Position numbers and translations under genes: made by a program
The notes under the pieces: model-generated
What the model was told of the DNA's origin: nothing
Database searches by the model: none
The model's input: only the letters and a program-made list of their open reading frames with translations
Part shown: positions 22,817 through 34,548 of the stretch, piece after piece
How positions within the stretch are numbered: the first letter of the stretch is position 1
Layout of the letters: every line of letters begins with the position of its first letter
Source of the DNA: Hypoxylon rubiginosum
Taxonomy: Eukaryota; Ascomycota; Sordariomycetes; Xylariales; Hypoxylaceae
Length of the DNA: 52,472 nt
Direction of reading: 5' to 3'
NCBI GenBank assembly: GCA_902806565.1
Contig: CADCXA010000005.1
Span: forward strand, 1-52,472

Positions 22817-23780
22817 TATTTATGACAACTAAAACACGATGTTTATTGCTACGGCCATGTTTTGCAAGACGCCGACTTGCAGACATGAGCCGGACGCAAA
22901 CAGAACGCTGAAGGACAGCAACCAAACTATTGGTTATACGTTATGGGAAATCCCCATGAGAGTTGATGATGTGACGTTTTCTTATCATTGTTGAATGGTG
23001 CAACAATACCCCCGACGAGACGAATGGATGACCTGACTGGATAGGATAGGATATACCAGAGTCAGGCATGTAGGAACTGTTATTACTTATATCCTTATTA
23101 TAAAAGCTATTCATATGTAGTTTCCTAGCGAATACCACTGGATTTTAATTGCCAGTTTCTGATGTAAGAGTATGATATAGACTTGTTAATAGTCCTGGAA
23201 TTGGAATAAGAAGATGGGAGGGAGACTCGACAGCAAGGAGACAGCAGCACAACCCCCTAACCGACCCAGCCCTCCATCACTGATTCGTCTATATATAGAA
23301 CAATGTATATGTAATCTGCATATAGCTCTTAATGCCTCAGTAAGACCACCAGCCTCCCGTGGGTAGTATTCATGAGGCTAATATACCTAAATTATTGGAG
23401 ACCTTTTCCTACCTTATATCCCGAAACAAGTCTCGGGTATCTTGCTTGGCCGTCTTGGCGGACGGGTATGCAGTAACGTCCCGCTATCCTTCATCTTGGC
23501 GTCCTAACCGAATTGTACAAGTCGATATGGAGGGGAGATTTGCATGTTATATGCACTGTAGTACAAGTGTCTTAACGAAACATAGCGGGGTGTTCCAGCT
23601 TACCCCACCACTACAAGTCGCAAACTACAACACCTAAGACGCGTTATACTATCGCGTTAAGCCGCCCGCCAACTAATACATTTTGACATAGACTGATCCT
23701 CAGACATTACCATCGCGATATACCTAGGTAAATTATAGACTAGGGAAATAAAGGAAAGAAAAAAAAGGAGAATATCAGCA
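22817..23780. other. Intergenic region
   Basis: 3' flank of the regulator and promoter of SLD5. An open frame at 23359-23637 carries no recognisable motif. The last 30 bases before the SLD5 ATG are A-rich. No gene is called. Confidence 0.45.
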
Positions 23781-24519
23781 ATGGATATTGACGACATCTT
23801 GCGAGAGGTCGATCCCACATTCGACTCAATTCCAAACGAGACGCGCGATCTGCAGTCCCTTACGCGTGCTTGGGTAGCAGAGAGATCCTCACCCGAATTG
23901 CTCGAGTGGCCGGCCGACGGGTTATTCGAGCGCATGAACGACCGAATCAAGCAGCAGATCGAGAAGGTCGAAAACATGACCGGCGACATGGATCCCAAGA
24001 CCAATTTTGCCCTCATCGTCATACAGACCGAGCTGGAGCGCTACAAATATCTGGTACGAAGCTACCTGAGGGCTCGCATAGCCAAAGTACGTACCTAGGT
24101 GTCATATACTTCTATTCCACCCCTCCGGCCGGTGCGCTGGTGCTTATTGCTTGAAACAGATCGACAAGCACACTCTGCACTACCTCTCGAGTCCCGAGCT
24201 GCGGGCGCGCCTCTCGCCGACCGAACTCGCTTACGCGACGCGGCACCAGGCCCTCCTCCATAACCACTACCTGTCGTCCTTCCTGTCGTCCTTCCCGCCG
24301 GCCCTGCAGAATCTCAACGACACCACGGGAAACAGCAGCATGATCGAGACTCCGGACCTCGACACGGCCATATTTATCCGCCTGCTCAGGGACAGGCTTG
24401 TCGAGGGCCGCGGGACCGACGCCGATGGCGATATGGAGTGCAAGAACGGCGACATTCTCATCCTCAGGTGGTCCGATGCTAAGAAGCTGGTCGACTCTGG
24501 ATTCGCAGAGATCGTGTGA
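23781..24519 (+). CDS. SLD5: DNA replication complex GINS subunit Sld5
   Basis: Two exons, 23781-24086 and 24160-24519, giving 221 residues. The protein begins [14 protein letters not shown] and contains the A-domain helices ([37 protein letters not shown]), then [21 protein letters not shown] and a C-terminal B domain ending [14 protein letters not shown]. Sld5 is one of four GINS subunits that bind Mcm2-7 and Cdc45 in the replicative helicase. The length matches other fungal Sld5 proteins. The intron (gtacgt ... aaacag) falls at the end of the YLRARIAK helix. Confidence 0.93.
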
Positions 24520-25881
24520 AATCGTATGCTCTTTCTGCTGAGGTTCTCTTCGACTCTATATAGGTCTCTGCCAACTCCAAGCCACGTAGGGTTAAACCTA
24601 ACTAGGGGAACGATGTTGTCGCATGTGCAGATCGTATGAAGGTCTAGCACCCCTTAGGAGAAGAGAGTTTGTGGCTGTGGCTCACTTTAGTAAATTATGC
24701 CGTCGAACAAGAGCATCGCACTATAATCATAAGAGAAACTAGGGGGACTCTCGTAGACATCGGGGTGTCGACAACAAATATGAGGCATTGCTAGATGCGG
24801 TGATAGGGAAGGTATCTTATGAAAGGATACGTCTCTAGGCGGGTAAGCATTAATCACATCTCGGGAACATATTAGTTATCTGCTAACTAGATGAAAGGCG
24901 TATGCCAACTAAGTCGTCGCTGACGGGACTATCTCGACTCAGTTTCTGCAGACAAGTCGATGAGATAGCTCACAGTTTCATCGCAAGCTGAAAGGGGGAA
25001 TGGGATATATCCTTCAACAGGTCACTTATAACTACTGCGCAAAGAGGCTTGGATCGGCAAGGCGTTGTAGTGGTTATCTGACGTGGCTGTGATAAGAATA
25101 GGGAGAGAATTGACATCTCTCATAAGAATAGGACTTTGAGGATGACTTCTCAGGGGTTAAATGGACCTGCTATGCAAGATACAAGCCACTTAGCTTGTAT
25201 TAGGTACAGATCAGCTTGTTCCTATGTAAAGCAACTATATAGCAGTAACACTTGGTATAAATGGAAAGTCCTTTGCGAGAATATAGCGGTGGCTCGTAAT
25301 ATTTTTTACTGTAAAGGGGATTATAAACCTCCTATCTAGGCCGCATATTGAATTGAAATGAGAAACAGCTTTCATCACTATACCTAAACGTATAACCACA
25401 GATCGAACAGGCTGATAAAGCATGGAAATGTATTGATATGCTTGCCTTGACTAAGAGGATTTATATCGAATTTCCTCGTACAGAGAGAAGTGATGAAAAA
25501 GGGTTAGATGCATGAAGGGATTCCAAAAGTAGCAATGGGGCCGACCCAGGAGAGTGGGAGAGTGATGTCAAAACGTTTGACGATTAAATTTCCCCACCGT
25601 ACCCACCCCCATGGCCCCATACCTCATACCTCAAGCAGCCTCGCCTTTGTTCGTTATCAACCAACGCTTTTCGAAATAATTTAACGGGTCGAAGGTCAAA
25701 TACTGTACTATAGCCTATAGTCGAGTGATGAGTTGCATAGATTTCTTATGAATTTTTACCCATCTGTACTACCACGGATAGGCCACCTTTTTTTCAAATT
25801 TCCGAACTTTCTTCCATAAATTGTCATGATTGGGCAGCTTTGCCCCTTACCGAAGGCCCAAGCCGCTGCTACATCGCCGCC
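24520..25881. other. Intergenic region
   Basis: About 1.36 kb between SLD5 and PPE1. An open frame at 25136-25339 shows no family. A/T-rich patches occur near 25730-25830, just before the PPE1 start. No gene or repeat is evident. Confidence 0.45.
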
Positions 25882-27264
25882 ATGAGCGACCTTCAGAAAG
25901 CCTGGGCGAAGAACCGCCTGAGCGCCCTGCCGGCCGAGAGCTTCGACGAGATGGAAGAGGACGAGGCCGACCGCGTCGCCGAGCTCCCCGAACATCCCGA
26001 CGACGACTCGTCCTCGGCGTCCTCCGCCTCCTCCACGGGCACCGTCATCCCGTCGCCGAGCCAGAACCTGTTTGCCAGGCCTCAGGGGTAGTTCCTCTCA
26101 ACCCCGTATTTTTCTTCTTCTTTCTTTCTTCCGCGGCAGCTGATTTTTTCCTTTCTTCTTCGTACGTACACAGCGTGCCGAGAGGACGAACTCTCCAGCA
26201 GATCCCCTGGACCACCTACTTCGAGCGGGAGCTGTTTCTTCATGACCCAAGCAGCCCCGCAAACCCAACCATCCATGCCTACCTGACCTCTCCCGTCGGG
26301 AAGGGCCCCTTGTTCGTCATGCACCACGGCGCCGGCTCGTCGGGTCTCTCCTTCGCCGTGGTCGGCTACGAGATCCGGAAACGTCTGCCGTCGGCCGGCA
26401 TCCTGTCGCTCGACGCGCGGGGCCACGGCTCGACGACGACTGCGGACGACGACGCGGCGGGGTCGACCTGAGCCTCGAGACGCTCGCCGCGGATCTCCTC
26501 TCCGTCATACTCATGACGCAGAAGGAGATGAAGTGGCCGGAGCTGCCGCCCATCATCTTGGTTGGGCACTCGCTCGGCGGCGCCGTCGTCACCGAGGTCG
26601 CCAAGGCGGGCGCGCTCGGCAGCGCGCTCCTGGGCTACGCCGTCCTCGACGTGGTCGAGGGCTCGGCCATCGACGCGCTCCAGAGCATGCACACCTACCT
26701 CTCGTCGCGGCCGGCCGGCTTCCCCACGCTCGAGGCCGGCATCGACTGGCACGTCCGGTCGCGGACGATCCGCAACTCGATATCCGCGCGCACCAGCGTC
26801 CCGGCCCTCCTCACGTCGAGCGCGAGCGGCGCCCCCGGCGGCGACCCGAGACCCTGGAAGTGGCGGACGGACCTCGGCGCCACGCAGCCGTTCTGGGAGA
26901 ACTGGTTTATAGGGCTGAGCAAGAAGTTCCTGCTCGCCAGGGGAGGGAAGCTGCTGCTGCTCGCGGGGACGGACAGGCTGGATACGGAGCTGACGATTGG
27001 CCAGATGCAAGGTTTGTGCTCACCTTCTTCTTTTTTCTCTCTCGCTACCCTAGCCCATTTACGTATTCCAAAGACTGACTCTGTCTGCTACGCCAAGGAA
27101 AATACGCACTCCAGGTATTCCCGGAGGCGGGTCATTTCATACACGAGGATCTGCCCGAGAAGACGGCGATATCTCTGGTAGACTTCCACAAGCGCAACGA
27201 TAGAACTGCCCTTGTGCTACCCCCTAAAGTGTCGGATCTTCTAAAGCAGGGCAAGAAGGTCTAG
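25882..27264 (+). CDS. PPE1: Protein phosphatase 2A methylesterase, with an apparent frameshift
   Basis: Three exons: 25882-26087, 26174-27011 and 27098-27264. The family (Ppe1/PPME1) is an alpha/beta hydrolase that removes the C-terminal methyl ester of the PP2A catalytic subunit. Visible motifs are MHHGAGSSGLSFA (oxyanion region), LDARGHG, the nucleophile elbow VGHSLGGAVV, LDVVEGSAIDAL, and the His-containing PEAGHFIHEDLPEKTA at the C-terminus. The spliced length is 1211 bases, one short of a whole number of codons. After DARGHGSTTTADDDAAG the frame hits TGA at 26469-26471, while the next frame continues DLSLETLAADLLSVI. No intron fits. Either a base is missing in the GC-rich 26440-26465 stretch (for example the G run at 26459-26462) or the gene is broken. 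A corrected product would be about 403 residues. Confidence 0.85.
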
Positions 27265-27556
27265 TTGCAACAGTTGATAAATATCGAGAGTAGATCCCGT
27301 AAGCATTGAATCAGCTTAGAAATGCGTTTTTAGACAAAGCCTCATTGCTATGAATCCTTTTACTTAAGTAACCATGTAGCCCACCGTCTGTCCTCGCGAT
27401 TGCTACGTGATCTATATTTTATTTTTCCCCGATCCGTGACCTTGAATGCCTATGTAAATGCCTCTGCACTCCTCCCGTGCCTAAAATGGGATATATTCCT
27501 GCGCAACGCCTTTAAATGCTGTGTAACCAACTCCCGTCATGCTAACTCACCCATCT

Positions 27557-28928
27557 CTAAACGGATATCGCCATACCCTCAGTCGTCTGTGCTGCTGGCT
27601 GTGTCCCTGTCTCTGCTTCTTCCTGAGCACCAACTCCACGTTCCGCAAGTCCCTTCTTAGCCTGCGGTTTGGTCCGCGACTCCACTGCCATCTGACCACC
27701 GGCGGCAAGCGCGCTGCTATTCGCCATCTTGCCCATCTTGCCCGAGCCGTCCGGGTCGATATCGAGGCTGGCGTCGACCTCCCGCGCGCGGTCCGCGAGG
27801 TGTTCGAGGCCGAGCGCCTCGCAGACCCGGGTGTAGCTCTTGCAGGCGCTGACGCGGCGGTAGGCGGGCGACTTGCCCGGGACGAGCTGGGTCAGCGAGA
27901 ACTTGGTGTTGCCGAATTTGTTCCCGACCTCCATCGCGCACCGGAGGTACTGCTCGACCACCTCCTCCCAGGGCAGCAGCTCGGGGGCGCTCCGGAAGCA
28001 GCTCGGGTTCTTCTCGGCCTGCGTCGCGATCATGGCGCCGTCGACGCCGTACTCGCGGACCAGCGAGAGCGCCTGGTCCCGCGTCTCCACGTCGCCGTTC
28101 ATCAGGCACGCGACGCCGGCCCCGCGGCACACGGCGGCGACCATGCGCAGCTGGCCGCGGACGGCGCGCTCGCGGGGCCGCATGGGGGTCGTGCGGCAGT
28201 GGACCGTCAGGCCCGTGATGCCCGTCGCGACGAGCCGGCGGACGAGGGCCTCGGTCTCGGCGGCGGTCTCGAGGAGGCGGATCTTGACGCTGACGCCGAC
28301 GCCGAACTCGGGCGTGATGGTACCGACGAGCGCTTCCAAGATCGCGCACAGCTTGTCCGGGGTCCGGAGGAGGGCGGCGCCCATGCCGTCGTGCGTGCTG
28401 AAGGGCTTCGGGCAACCCGCGTTCACGTCGATGCCCGCGACGTCGGCGGCCACGAGCCGCGCCGCGCGCACCGCGAGCTCCGGGTTCGACGTGCCGATCT
28501 GGAAGATGAGCTTGCGCCCTTCTTTTTCTGGGTGCACCCGGTAGATGATGCTGTCCTTGACGTCGGCCGGCGGGGTCTTGGCGCCCTGCGACGGCTTCCG
28601 CGTCCACTCGATGGTCTGGGTGTCGGGGTTGAAGCGTCGGGTCGTCCCGATCATGGATCTATCGACGGTCTCGGGGCCTAGATTATTGCAGCGGTAAGCT
28701 AATTGAATTTTTATTCTTATTTTTACAAATACTGAGGTGAATACGAGACGTACCCCATACCAAATCCGCGCCGTAGTGAAGCGCCAGGAGTCGCGAGGGC
28801 AGCTCGCCGGAGCGGACCATGGGCGCGAGGACGACCTTGCCCCTGTAGTCGACGCCGTTGCGGGGGATGGGCACTTTCTTCGGTTCGGAGGCCATGATGC
28901 TTCTGATGACGCGAGCGAACAATGACAT
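27557..28928 (-). CDS. SMM1: tRNA-dihydrouridine synthase 2 (Dus2 family)
   Basis: Two exons, 28754-28928 and 27557-28677, giving 431 residues with phases closing. The family (yeast Smm1/Dus2) is a flavoenzyme that reduces uridine 20 in the D-loop of tRNAs. Motifs are VVLAPMVRSGELPSRLLAL (FMN-binding start of the barrel), the active-site Cys in VNAGCPKPFSTHDGMGAALL, VKIRLL, LTVHCRTTPMRPRE, CLMNGDVET and YGVDGAMIATQAEKNPSCF. The C-terminus is a short low-complexity tail rather than a clear double-stranded RNA-binding domain. The start MSLFARVIRSIM is 11 codons upstream of a second ATG (MASEPKKV); the first could act as a mitochondrial signal. The gene is convergent with PPE1, with 292 bases between stops. 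A long plus-strand open frame opposite it reflects high GC and is not a gene. Confidence 0.93.
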
Positions 28929-31365
28929 GTCAAGCGACCGAGTGGCAGGTGATCTTTGATATAATCACGAACACGAGTCCGGATCGTGACCAACGAACGA
29001 CGAGGGGCGATGAGGACAAAAAAAGAAGAGCATATGCATGCGGCCAGCCCGCATGCTAAACTTTTTGAGAATCTAATCTTATCTAATCCGAAATCTAATC
29101 GGTGTTGCAAGGGGACTTACATACATAGTTATGTACATCCCTACCTAAAGGTACCTCGGCCAGCTCGGCCAAGGAAACACATTTTCCTCCCTTCACCTAA
29201 ATGCTCTATGTATTTATTCGTAGGTAAGGGTAGATATATCTAATTACTATATCCAAGACATACATGTAATAGGATGATACTAAGGGTTTAAGCGTACCTG
29301 AAATGAATCTGTTAGTTTACACTTGGCGTACTCACATGAGCTTCAGCCAGCCAGCCCAGCCCAAGTCTATAAAGTCCATATAAAAATTCTTTTATACGTG
29401 TTGCCACTGGGGTGTGACCATCTTCGGAATTTTACTATTCGTGATTTGTGCAACACGGCAGCTGCACGGATAGAAATGCGACGGACCCGATTCTAGAACT
29501 GTAATACGAATCCGAAGAAAATGCATCTCCATTTTGTTGCGTTGCTGTGTGTCATCCCCCGTAGCTGCCCGTATCGCCGGGCCAATATCCGTATTGGCAA
29601 TTGCTCACTATTTCCGCAGGACGCGCAACCCTACCTGACAGATTACTACTATCGTCCTACATGTGTAGGTCTGTGCTATGTAACAGGGTGCGTTGTCTGT
29701 TTAGCCGCATGTAACTTGTAAGGAGATCGGATGCGCAGGAAGTCTACTACATGGTACATATGTATGTATACTAAGAATAGAATGGGATATCAGAGTTTCG
29801 CAGCGGCCCGAAAAATCTAACTCTACCTACTGTACCTCTTGCATACCCATAAGTATCGTAGTATGCGGCTACCTAACATTAATCTCGCATGCAGCCTTAC
29901 CATCGTGTTCGAATGTCCTTCTACGATTTGGGCCGAAACTGGCACTTGCGGTAGTTGGATTAGGAGAATTCATTGGTATTTGCAAAGTACGTGAGGGATA
30001 TAAACTGCCTTGGTAACGCTATTGATGGCTAATGGTCTAAAGGTCGACGTTTGTCGATTTGCCTCTGTTGTCGTAAATACATAGTCCAGCCGTTTTATAT
30101 ACTAGCCACTAACGTCTTATTTTGTACTGCTGTTATTCGTCCAAAGACCCTGCTCAACGTCTCATCTCATGTCAGCCTGCGGCGCAGAACCAAAGGTCAA
30201 ATCCGTCCCTGCAGCTCGTCTGCCGAGAAAACGTCATCAAGCATTTGATCGAAAAGCGTACAAATTATAGGTAGTCGAGAAATTCGTCAGGCGTCTGTAA
30301 GCTGTAGTGAAGCTGAGAAATCATGTCCGACCGGACTCCTTCTATTTGCACCTACTTAGGTATTACTTAATCGTAGGACTTGTAGACTCGGAGGCGGATC
30401 GGGGGAACGGGATCATAAAGGACTGCGGCTGTCGAAACAGCTTGGGCTGAGCCTCGTTAGCCTTGGTTCCTTTCATACGGATCCCTGCTACGGAAGTCAG
30501 CTCGAAATAAATACCTGTTGGACTAGGTACACGTATACATGAAAATTATTCATTGCCCGACCAAATCACGCATTTCAGGGGTCATGTGTACGTAAGTTGC
30601 ACAATTCTATGTGAATATTCTGTCTAGATTGGCTTCCAGGTGTAGGTACTCTACATATGCTCTACATACATAGGTATGCCTACATGTAAGCTACGGTACG
30701 AAGGTAAGCACTCATTAGGCAGTTGAAGAGGAGAACCACCCCTGTCTAGCAGGAGGACTCTGCACAGCTCCACAGACAGCCGACGTCACCCTTCCTACAG
30801 GTAAATGGTAAATGGTAGATGGTAATGGAGGGTGGTACCGTATTTTCAACACTCATACATACTTCCATATCCATACATATACGTATTCAGAAATACATAT
30901 ATAACGAATCCTGCGTCTCAAAACTGCCCCGGTTCCAATAGGTCATTGCGCAATTTCGTCCGAGTGTTGGCTCTTCTTGCCCTTCCTTTTTTTGCATTGT
31001 CTTGGACATGATATTGATTGGAATTCTCATTTTTAAAAATTAGTTAAGACAATCCTGCCACTTATCCACCGAGGCGCTCCGCACTATCGAGTCCACGCAT
31101 CCGGGACTCGTCACACAACAGAGCCACTAGGTACGCCCACCTCCCTAGGTTCACCGTTGTTCGTTGCTCGATGGACGTGCTCATTAATATTAGCTAGTGG
31201 AGCAGGTACCTCTTGTACCGGCGTAGTCAAGACATTCGCCTTAACGTGTATACCGCTTCCATCGCATTCGGATACCTAGGGGATACCTAGGTACTTGGAA
31301 GTGCACCTTTTGCCCCAAAGGAGGAAAAAAAGGGCTGTGTCTACTTACTCATTCTTGGACTAAAC
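28929..31365. other. Long intergenic region
   Basis: About 2.4 kb with no supported gene, the longest gap in the window. It contains several GGTACC- and CCTAGG-centred motifs (for example 29149-29156 and 31260-31300), short microsatellite-like GTAAATG/GTAGATG units near 30800-30825, and promoter sequence for the downstream gene. Open frames at 29521-29721 and 30051-30248 are unassigned and unconvincing. Confidence 0.45.
31270..31291. repeat. Direct repeat GGATACCTAGG x2
   Basis: Two adjacent perfect copies of an 11-bp unit centred on CCTAGG, about 75 bases before the start of the downstream gene. Confidence 0.7.
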
Positions 31366-34300
31366 ATGGCTTCATCAAGTGAGTCGGCGAGCCAAGCCTC
31401 CATTTATACTTCCGTTTCCTCTTCCAGTGCCTCCAATCACTCCCCAGACCAAGAAAGGGAGGAGACCCTGTCCGACGAGAACAAACCTCCCGTCAGCGAA
31501 CCTGAATCCGAGGAAAATACAGCCTCGTCAGGTTCGCCTGAGAAACCAAAAGGACTAGCTTCGATGTTCTATGTAAAGACGCGGTTTGACCGCTTGTCGT
31601 CCTTCTTCCCATCACTGATCAGTGCTCATTCTACAGATCACTCGGCGGGGGTCCTTCACCGCAAACCACTCCCTCCCAATCCCCCTAGCCAAGACAGACC
31701 ACCCAGTTTACCAAGCATACCATCTCTAGATTCAACCGACCAAACAGGCGGGCTCGGCATTTCGACTTCGAATGACATTTCCGACCCTGCCGCCATCAAG
31801 CACATTCCGAACCACAGTAGGAATTCATCCGAAAACAATGCGCCAAATCCTACCATGGGGAAGTTACAGAAAAGTCCTCCGGTGATAGAGAAGCCTTCTC
31901 CAATCGACGACACCTTTGCTGCACCCTCACAAAGATCGACCTTCCCCGTTGCAGAGCCCAAGCCAACCCCACGGCTCACGAAAGAGCAGAGGCGACGAAG
32001 CAGTTCTGTCAACAGTAGCACGCACAAAACGTCGTCGTCTCAAGCAAGTCTGGCGCCGCGACAAATCTCACCGATCCCCGACCCTAGAGGCCGAAGCTCG
32101 TCTGCACAACCACCTACTACTCGATCCGCTCCGCCTTCGGGAAACCTGACTGTTTCGACGGCTGCAGCTGCGGCTGTTGTCTCCCGCCCGGGATCGAGCA
32201 ATGGCAGCCAGAGTCCGAACCGGGACGGTGAGCGGCGGGGACGGTTAAGAAGAAGCTGGCTTCCGGGAGGAAGGTCAAGGTCTCATTCTCGAAGTCAGAC
32301 GAAAGCTACAACTTCGGCAGCGTGGATTCTTGGGCAGAATGTGGATTATAACACTTCCTTCATTGCCAATGGGGAGAAAGTACCGGAGCTGTGGAACGAG
32401 AGCGGAACCGTTTTGGTATACCTGGATCCTAAGGGGAGCGGCGCCGGACCATCTTTCAAAGTTCAATCGTTCGTTGTCGATTACTCGCTCGTGTTTGTTG
32501 AACTCATGGAGTCGGAGATGACATCTCCGACAAGCTCGGGACACACTCGAAGTTTCTCTGGCCGCGATAGTCTGTCGATCGAGGACGCAACACGAAGGGT
32601 CCAGTCGCCCCCTTTGCCAGAGCCCCAGGGGCTTGGAGAGACACGCCTCTACCTTCCCGTTTCCATGTCGACCCCAGGCCATAGATCACAGGCCGACATG
32701 GAGCGCATGCTATCGATTCGGAATATGTTTGCCTTTTTAACCGGTCAACCGTTAGTGTGTACTAAGGAGCAACCAAATCTCTTCACCGTCTTTCTCCACA
32801 TCTCTGCTCTACTGAAGGAGTTTGAGTTTACAAACGCCGACGGATCAACCTTTGGAGATGCTGTCGATATGAGCTTTCACTTCTTCATGGACCAGATGGC
32901 TCTTGCGGACGTGAGACATAGCAGAGAGAAGACATTGGAATCGCTTATTCTGGGTGAACGAATGCGCTCGATAGACCTCTATAATGAAGCATTCGCTCAC
33001 GCTGTTGGCAAATACCCGGCAATCCGAGATTTGAACTCACCTCTGTGGACTCAGGTGTCCGCCACCACCCGCGAGCGACTCGAACGCTCATATTTCGAAT
33101 TGGTAAACCGCCAGAACAGCGTCAATAACAGGTTGGAGTCGTTTGAATTCCCGGCCTTATTCTCTGGCACCGCCAGCTCGACATCTAATCCAGACTACAA
33201 GGACGTCAAGTTCCACGTTTGGAAGAAGTCTTGGGGCAAGATGAGACAGTTTGTTCTTGGCTACTATAAGACCAACTTTGGGAGCTGGCCACCCAAGGCC
33301 CGCAGTAAGAAGAATCCCTTTACGGAGAGCGGCCTAAATAGACAAGTCCTGAAAATACTCTATTCGGACTTTTGCGCCCTGTACGACCTACTCGTCGACC
33401 GCGAAGCCCTCACGACGCGAGTGATCGACCAAGCCGCCGAAGAGATTGAGGAGCACAAGAATCCTCACCTCGCAGCTCTGCGCAAAGTCCTCGGCGAATT
33501 CGACCAATCCTCGCCCCCCGTACTCCCCCCTATTCCGTTCGATCTTCCCATGCTACCTGACATGACGAGTGTCAAGGAGAACTACTACGAGCTTGCTATC
33601 AAAGAACAAATGCGGCTAGACAGAAATCTGCAGGAATACCAGATGCTTCTGATCCTGAACAAGGCCTACGACTTTGAAACATTCAAGCTTAAAATGCCGT
33701 TCCTTGACGAGTTCAAGGAATTTGAACACAAGGAAGCTAAGGGGAAGACGGCCGCGGAAATGGCGGACCAGCGTATTGGTTATTGGCTGTTCCTCTATGT
33801 CATTATCCAGTCGCTTCCCATGTTGGTGGTGGACGCGCCTGGCTTGCAATTCACAGAAGGTGTTGAATACTTCCTATGCCAGCCACCGAAAGGTCACCTA
33901 CCGTGGATGGAGGACGCTCCTACTGTACGCAAGAGGTGGTACGAGGTAGCTGGCGGAGGTGGTATTGTAGAGCTTTCGACCGACGCTGTGGAATTTAGCA
34001 TCGAGGGCATCTACCATCGTAGCCACTGCTGGCTGGCGGCTAAGCGCTGGGAGCTTGGAGAGAATACGGTTCCTCCGGCACTACAGGAAAACTTGTCGCC
34101 ACTACAGGCTCCGCAGTCCGTGTTCGAGGACATGGATCCTGGCCGATCTGCAAGCCCGACCGTCATAGACCGCAGCGGATCCCCTCAATCCGGACCTCCC
34201 GGCACAGCGCTCCGACAGAGAACAGGGTCACCTGCCGGCAGGAACTCAGCCTATCGAAGCAGCATAGCCTTCGGACTCGAGCCCGTCCCGATTCCTATGG

Positions 34301-34548
34301 AAGATATGCCCTTGCCCGGCTCACGGGTAGTCAGTGCTAGAGGCATCTCACCCGTCCAGCGACCGGTTAGTGGCATGATGAGCCGCAGCAGATCATCGGG
34401 CAACCTTATTGGACTCTCAGGGTCTCAAGCCCAAGGGCCTGCAGACACGCGGAGCGATTCACGACAAGGCTCCGTGGGCGGAAGCACGTTTGATGACATT
34501 CTCAAGGACATGAACCAGAAGCCAAAAAAGAAGAGAGGTTTTTTCTAA
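31366..34548 (+). CDS. Large fungal-specific protein (DUF8004-like), 1060 aa
   Basis: Single-exon gene. Residues 1-330 or so are Ser/Pro-rich and probably disordered, ending in a basic RRGRLRRSWLPGGRSRSHS patch. A folded region follows: GQNVDYNTSFIANGEKVPEL, then LRLYLPVSM-like and MLSIRNMFAFLTGQPLVC, LFTVFLHISALLKEFEFTN, FHVWKKSWGKMRQFVLGYY and VKILYSDFCALYDLLVD-like stretches, up to about residue 880. The C-terminus is again low complexity, ending PKKKRGFF. I recall this conserved core from many ascomycete proteins now labelled with a domain of unknown function (DUF8004), but I cannot confirm that here. No catalytic motif, signal peptide or membrane segment is evident. The function is unknown. 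Confidence 0.85.
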   Translation: MASSSESASQASIYTSVSSSSASNHSPDQEREETLSDENKPPVSEPESEENTASSGSPEKPKGLASMFYVKTRFDRLSSFFPSLISAHSTDHSAGVLHRKPLPPNPPSQDRPPSLPSIPSLDSTDQTGGLGISTSNDISDPAAIKHIPNHSRNSSENNAPNPTMGKLQKSPPVIEKPSPIDDTFAAPSQRSTFPVAEPKPTPRLTKEQRRRSSSVNSSTHKTSSSQASLAPRQISPIPDPRGRSSSAQPPTTRSAPPSGNLTVSTAAAAAVVSRPGSSNGSQSPNRDGERRGRLRRSWLPGGRSRSHSRSQTKATTSAAWILGQNVDYNTSFIANGEKVPELWNESGTVLVYLDPKGSGAGPSFKVQSFVVDYSLVFVELMESEMTSPTSSGHTRSFSGRDSLSIEDATRRVQSPPLPEPQGLGETRLYLPVSMSTPGHRSQADMERMLSIRNMFAFLTGQPLVCTKEQPNLFTVFLHISALLKEFEFTNADGSTFGDAVDMSFHFFMDQMALADVRHSREKTLESLILGERMRSIDLYNEAFAHAVGKYPAIRDLNSPLWTQVSATTRERLERSYFELVNRQNSVNNRLESFEFPALFSGTASSTSNPDYKDVKFHVWKKSWGKMRQFVLGYYKTNFGSWPPKARSKKNPFTESGLNRQVLKILYSDFCALYDLLVDREALTTRVIDQAAEEIEEHKNPHLAALRKVLGEFDQSSPPVLPPIPFDLPMLPDMTSVKENYYELAIKEQMRLDRNLQEYQMLLILNKAYDFETFKLKMPFLDEFKEFEHKEAKGKTAAEMADQRIGYWLFLYVIIQSLPMLVVDAPGLQFTEGVEYFLCQPPKGHLPWMEDAPTVRKRWYEVAGGGGIVELSTDAVEFSIEGIYHRSHCWLAAKRWELGENTVPPALQENLSPLQAPQSVFEDMDPGRSASPTVIDRSGSPQSGPPGTALRQRTGSPAGRNSAYRSSIAFGLEPVPIPMEDMPLPGSRVVSARGISPVQRPVSGMMSRSRSSGNLIGLSGSQAQGPADTRSDSRQGSVGGSTFDDILKDMNQKPKKKRGFF

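Noticed and set aside
26366..27010. 214-codon minus-strand frame over PPE1
   Set aside because: GC-driven shadow. The plus strand encodes the recognisable hydrolase.
27539..28681. 380-codon plus-strand open frame
   Set aside because: It lies antisense to the DUS2 gene, is Arg/Ala/Asp-rich and results from high GC at third positions. DUS2 motifs on the other strand are unambiguous.
29521..29721. 66-codon frame with a hydrophobic start and several Cys, a possible small secreted protein
   Set aside because: No clear signal cleavage site, an irregular Cys pattern and no gene context; probably chance.
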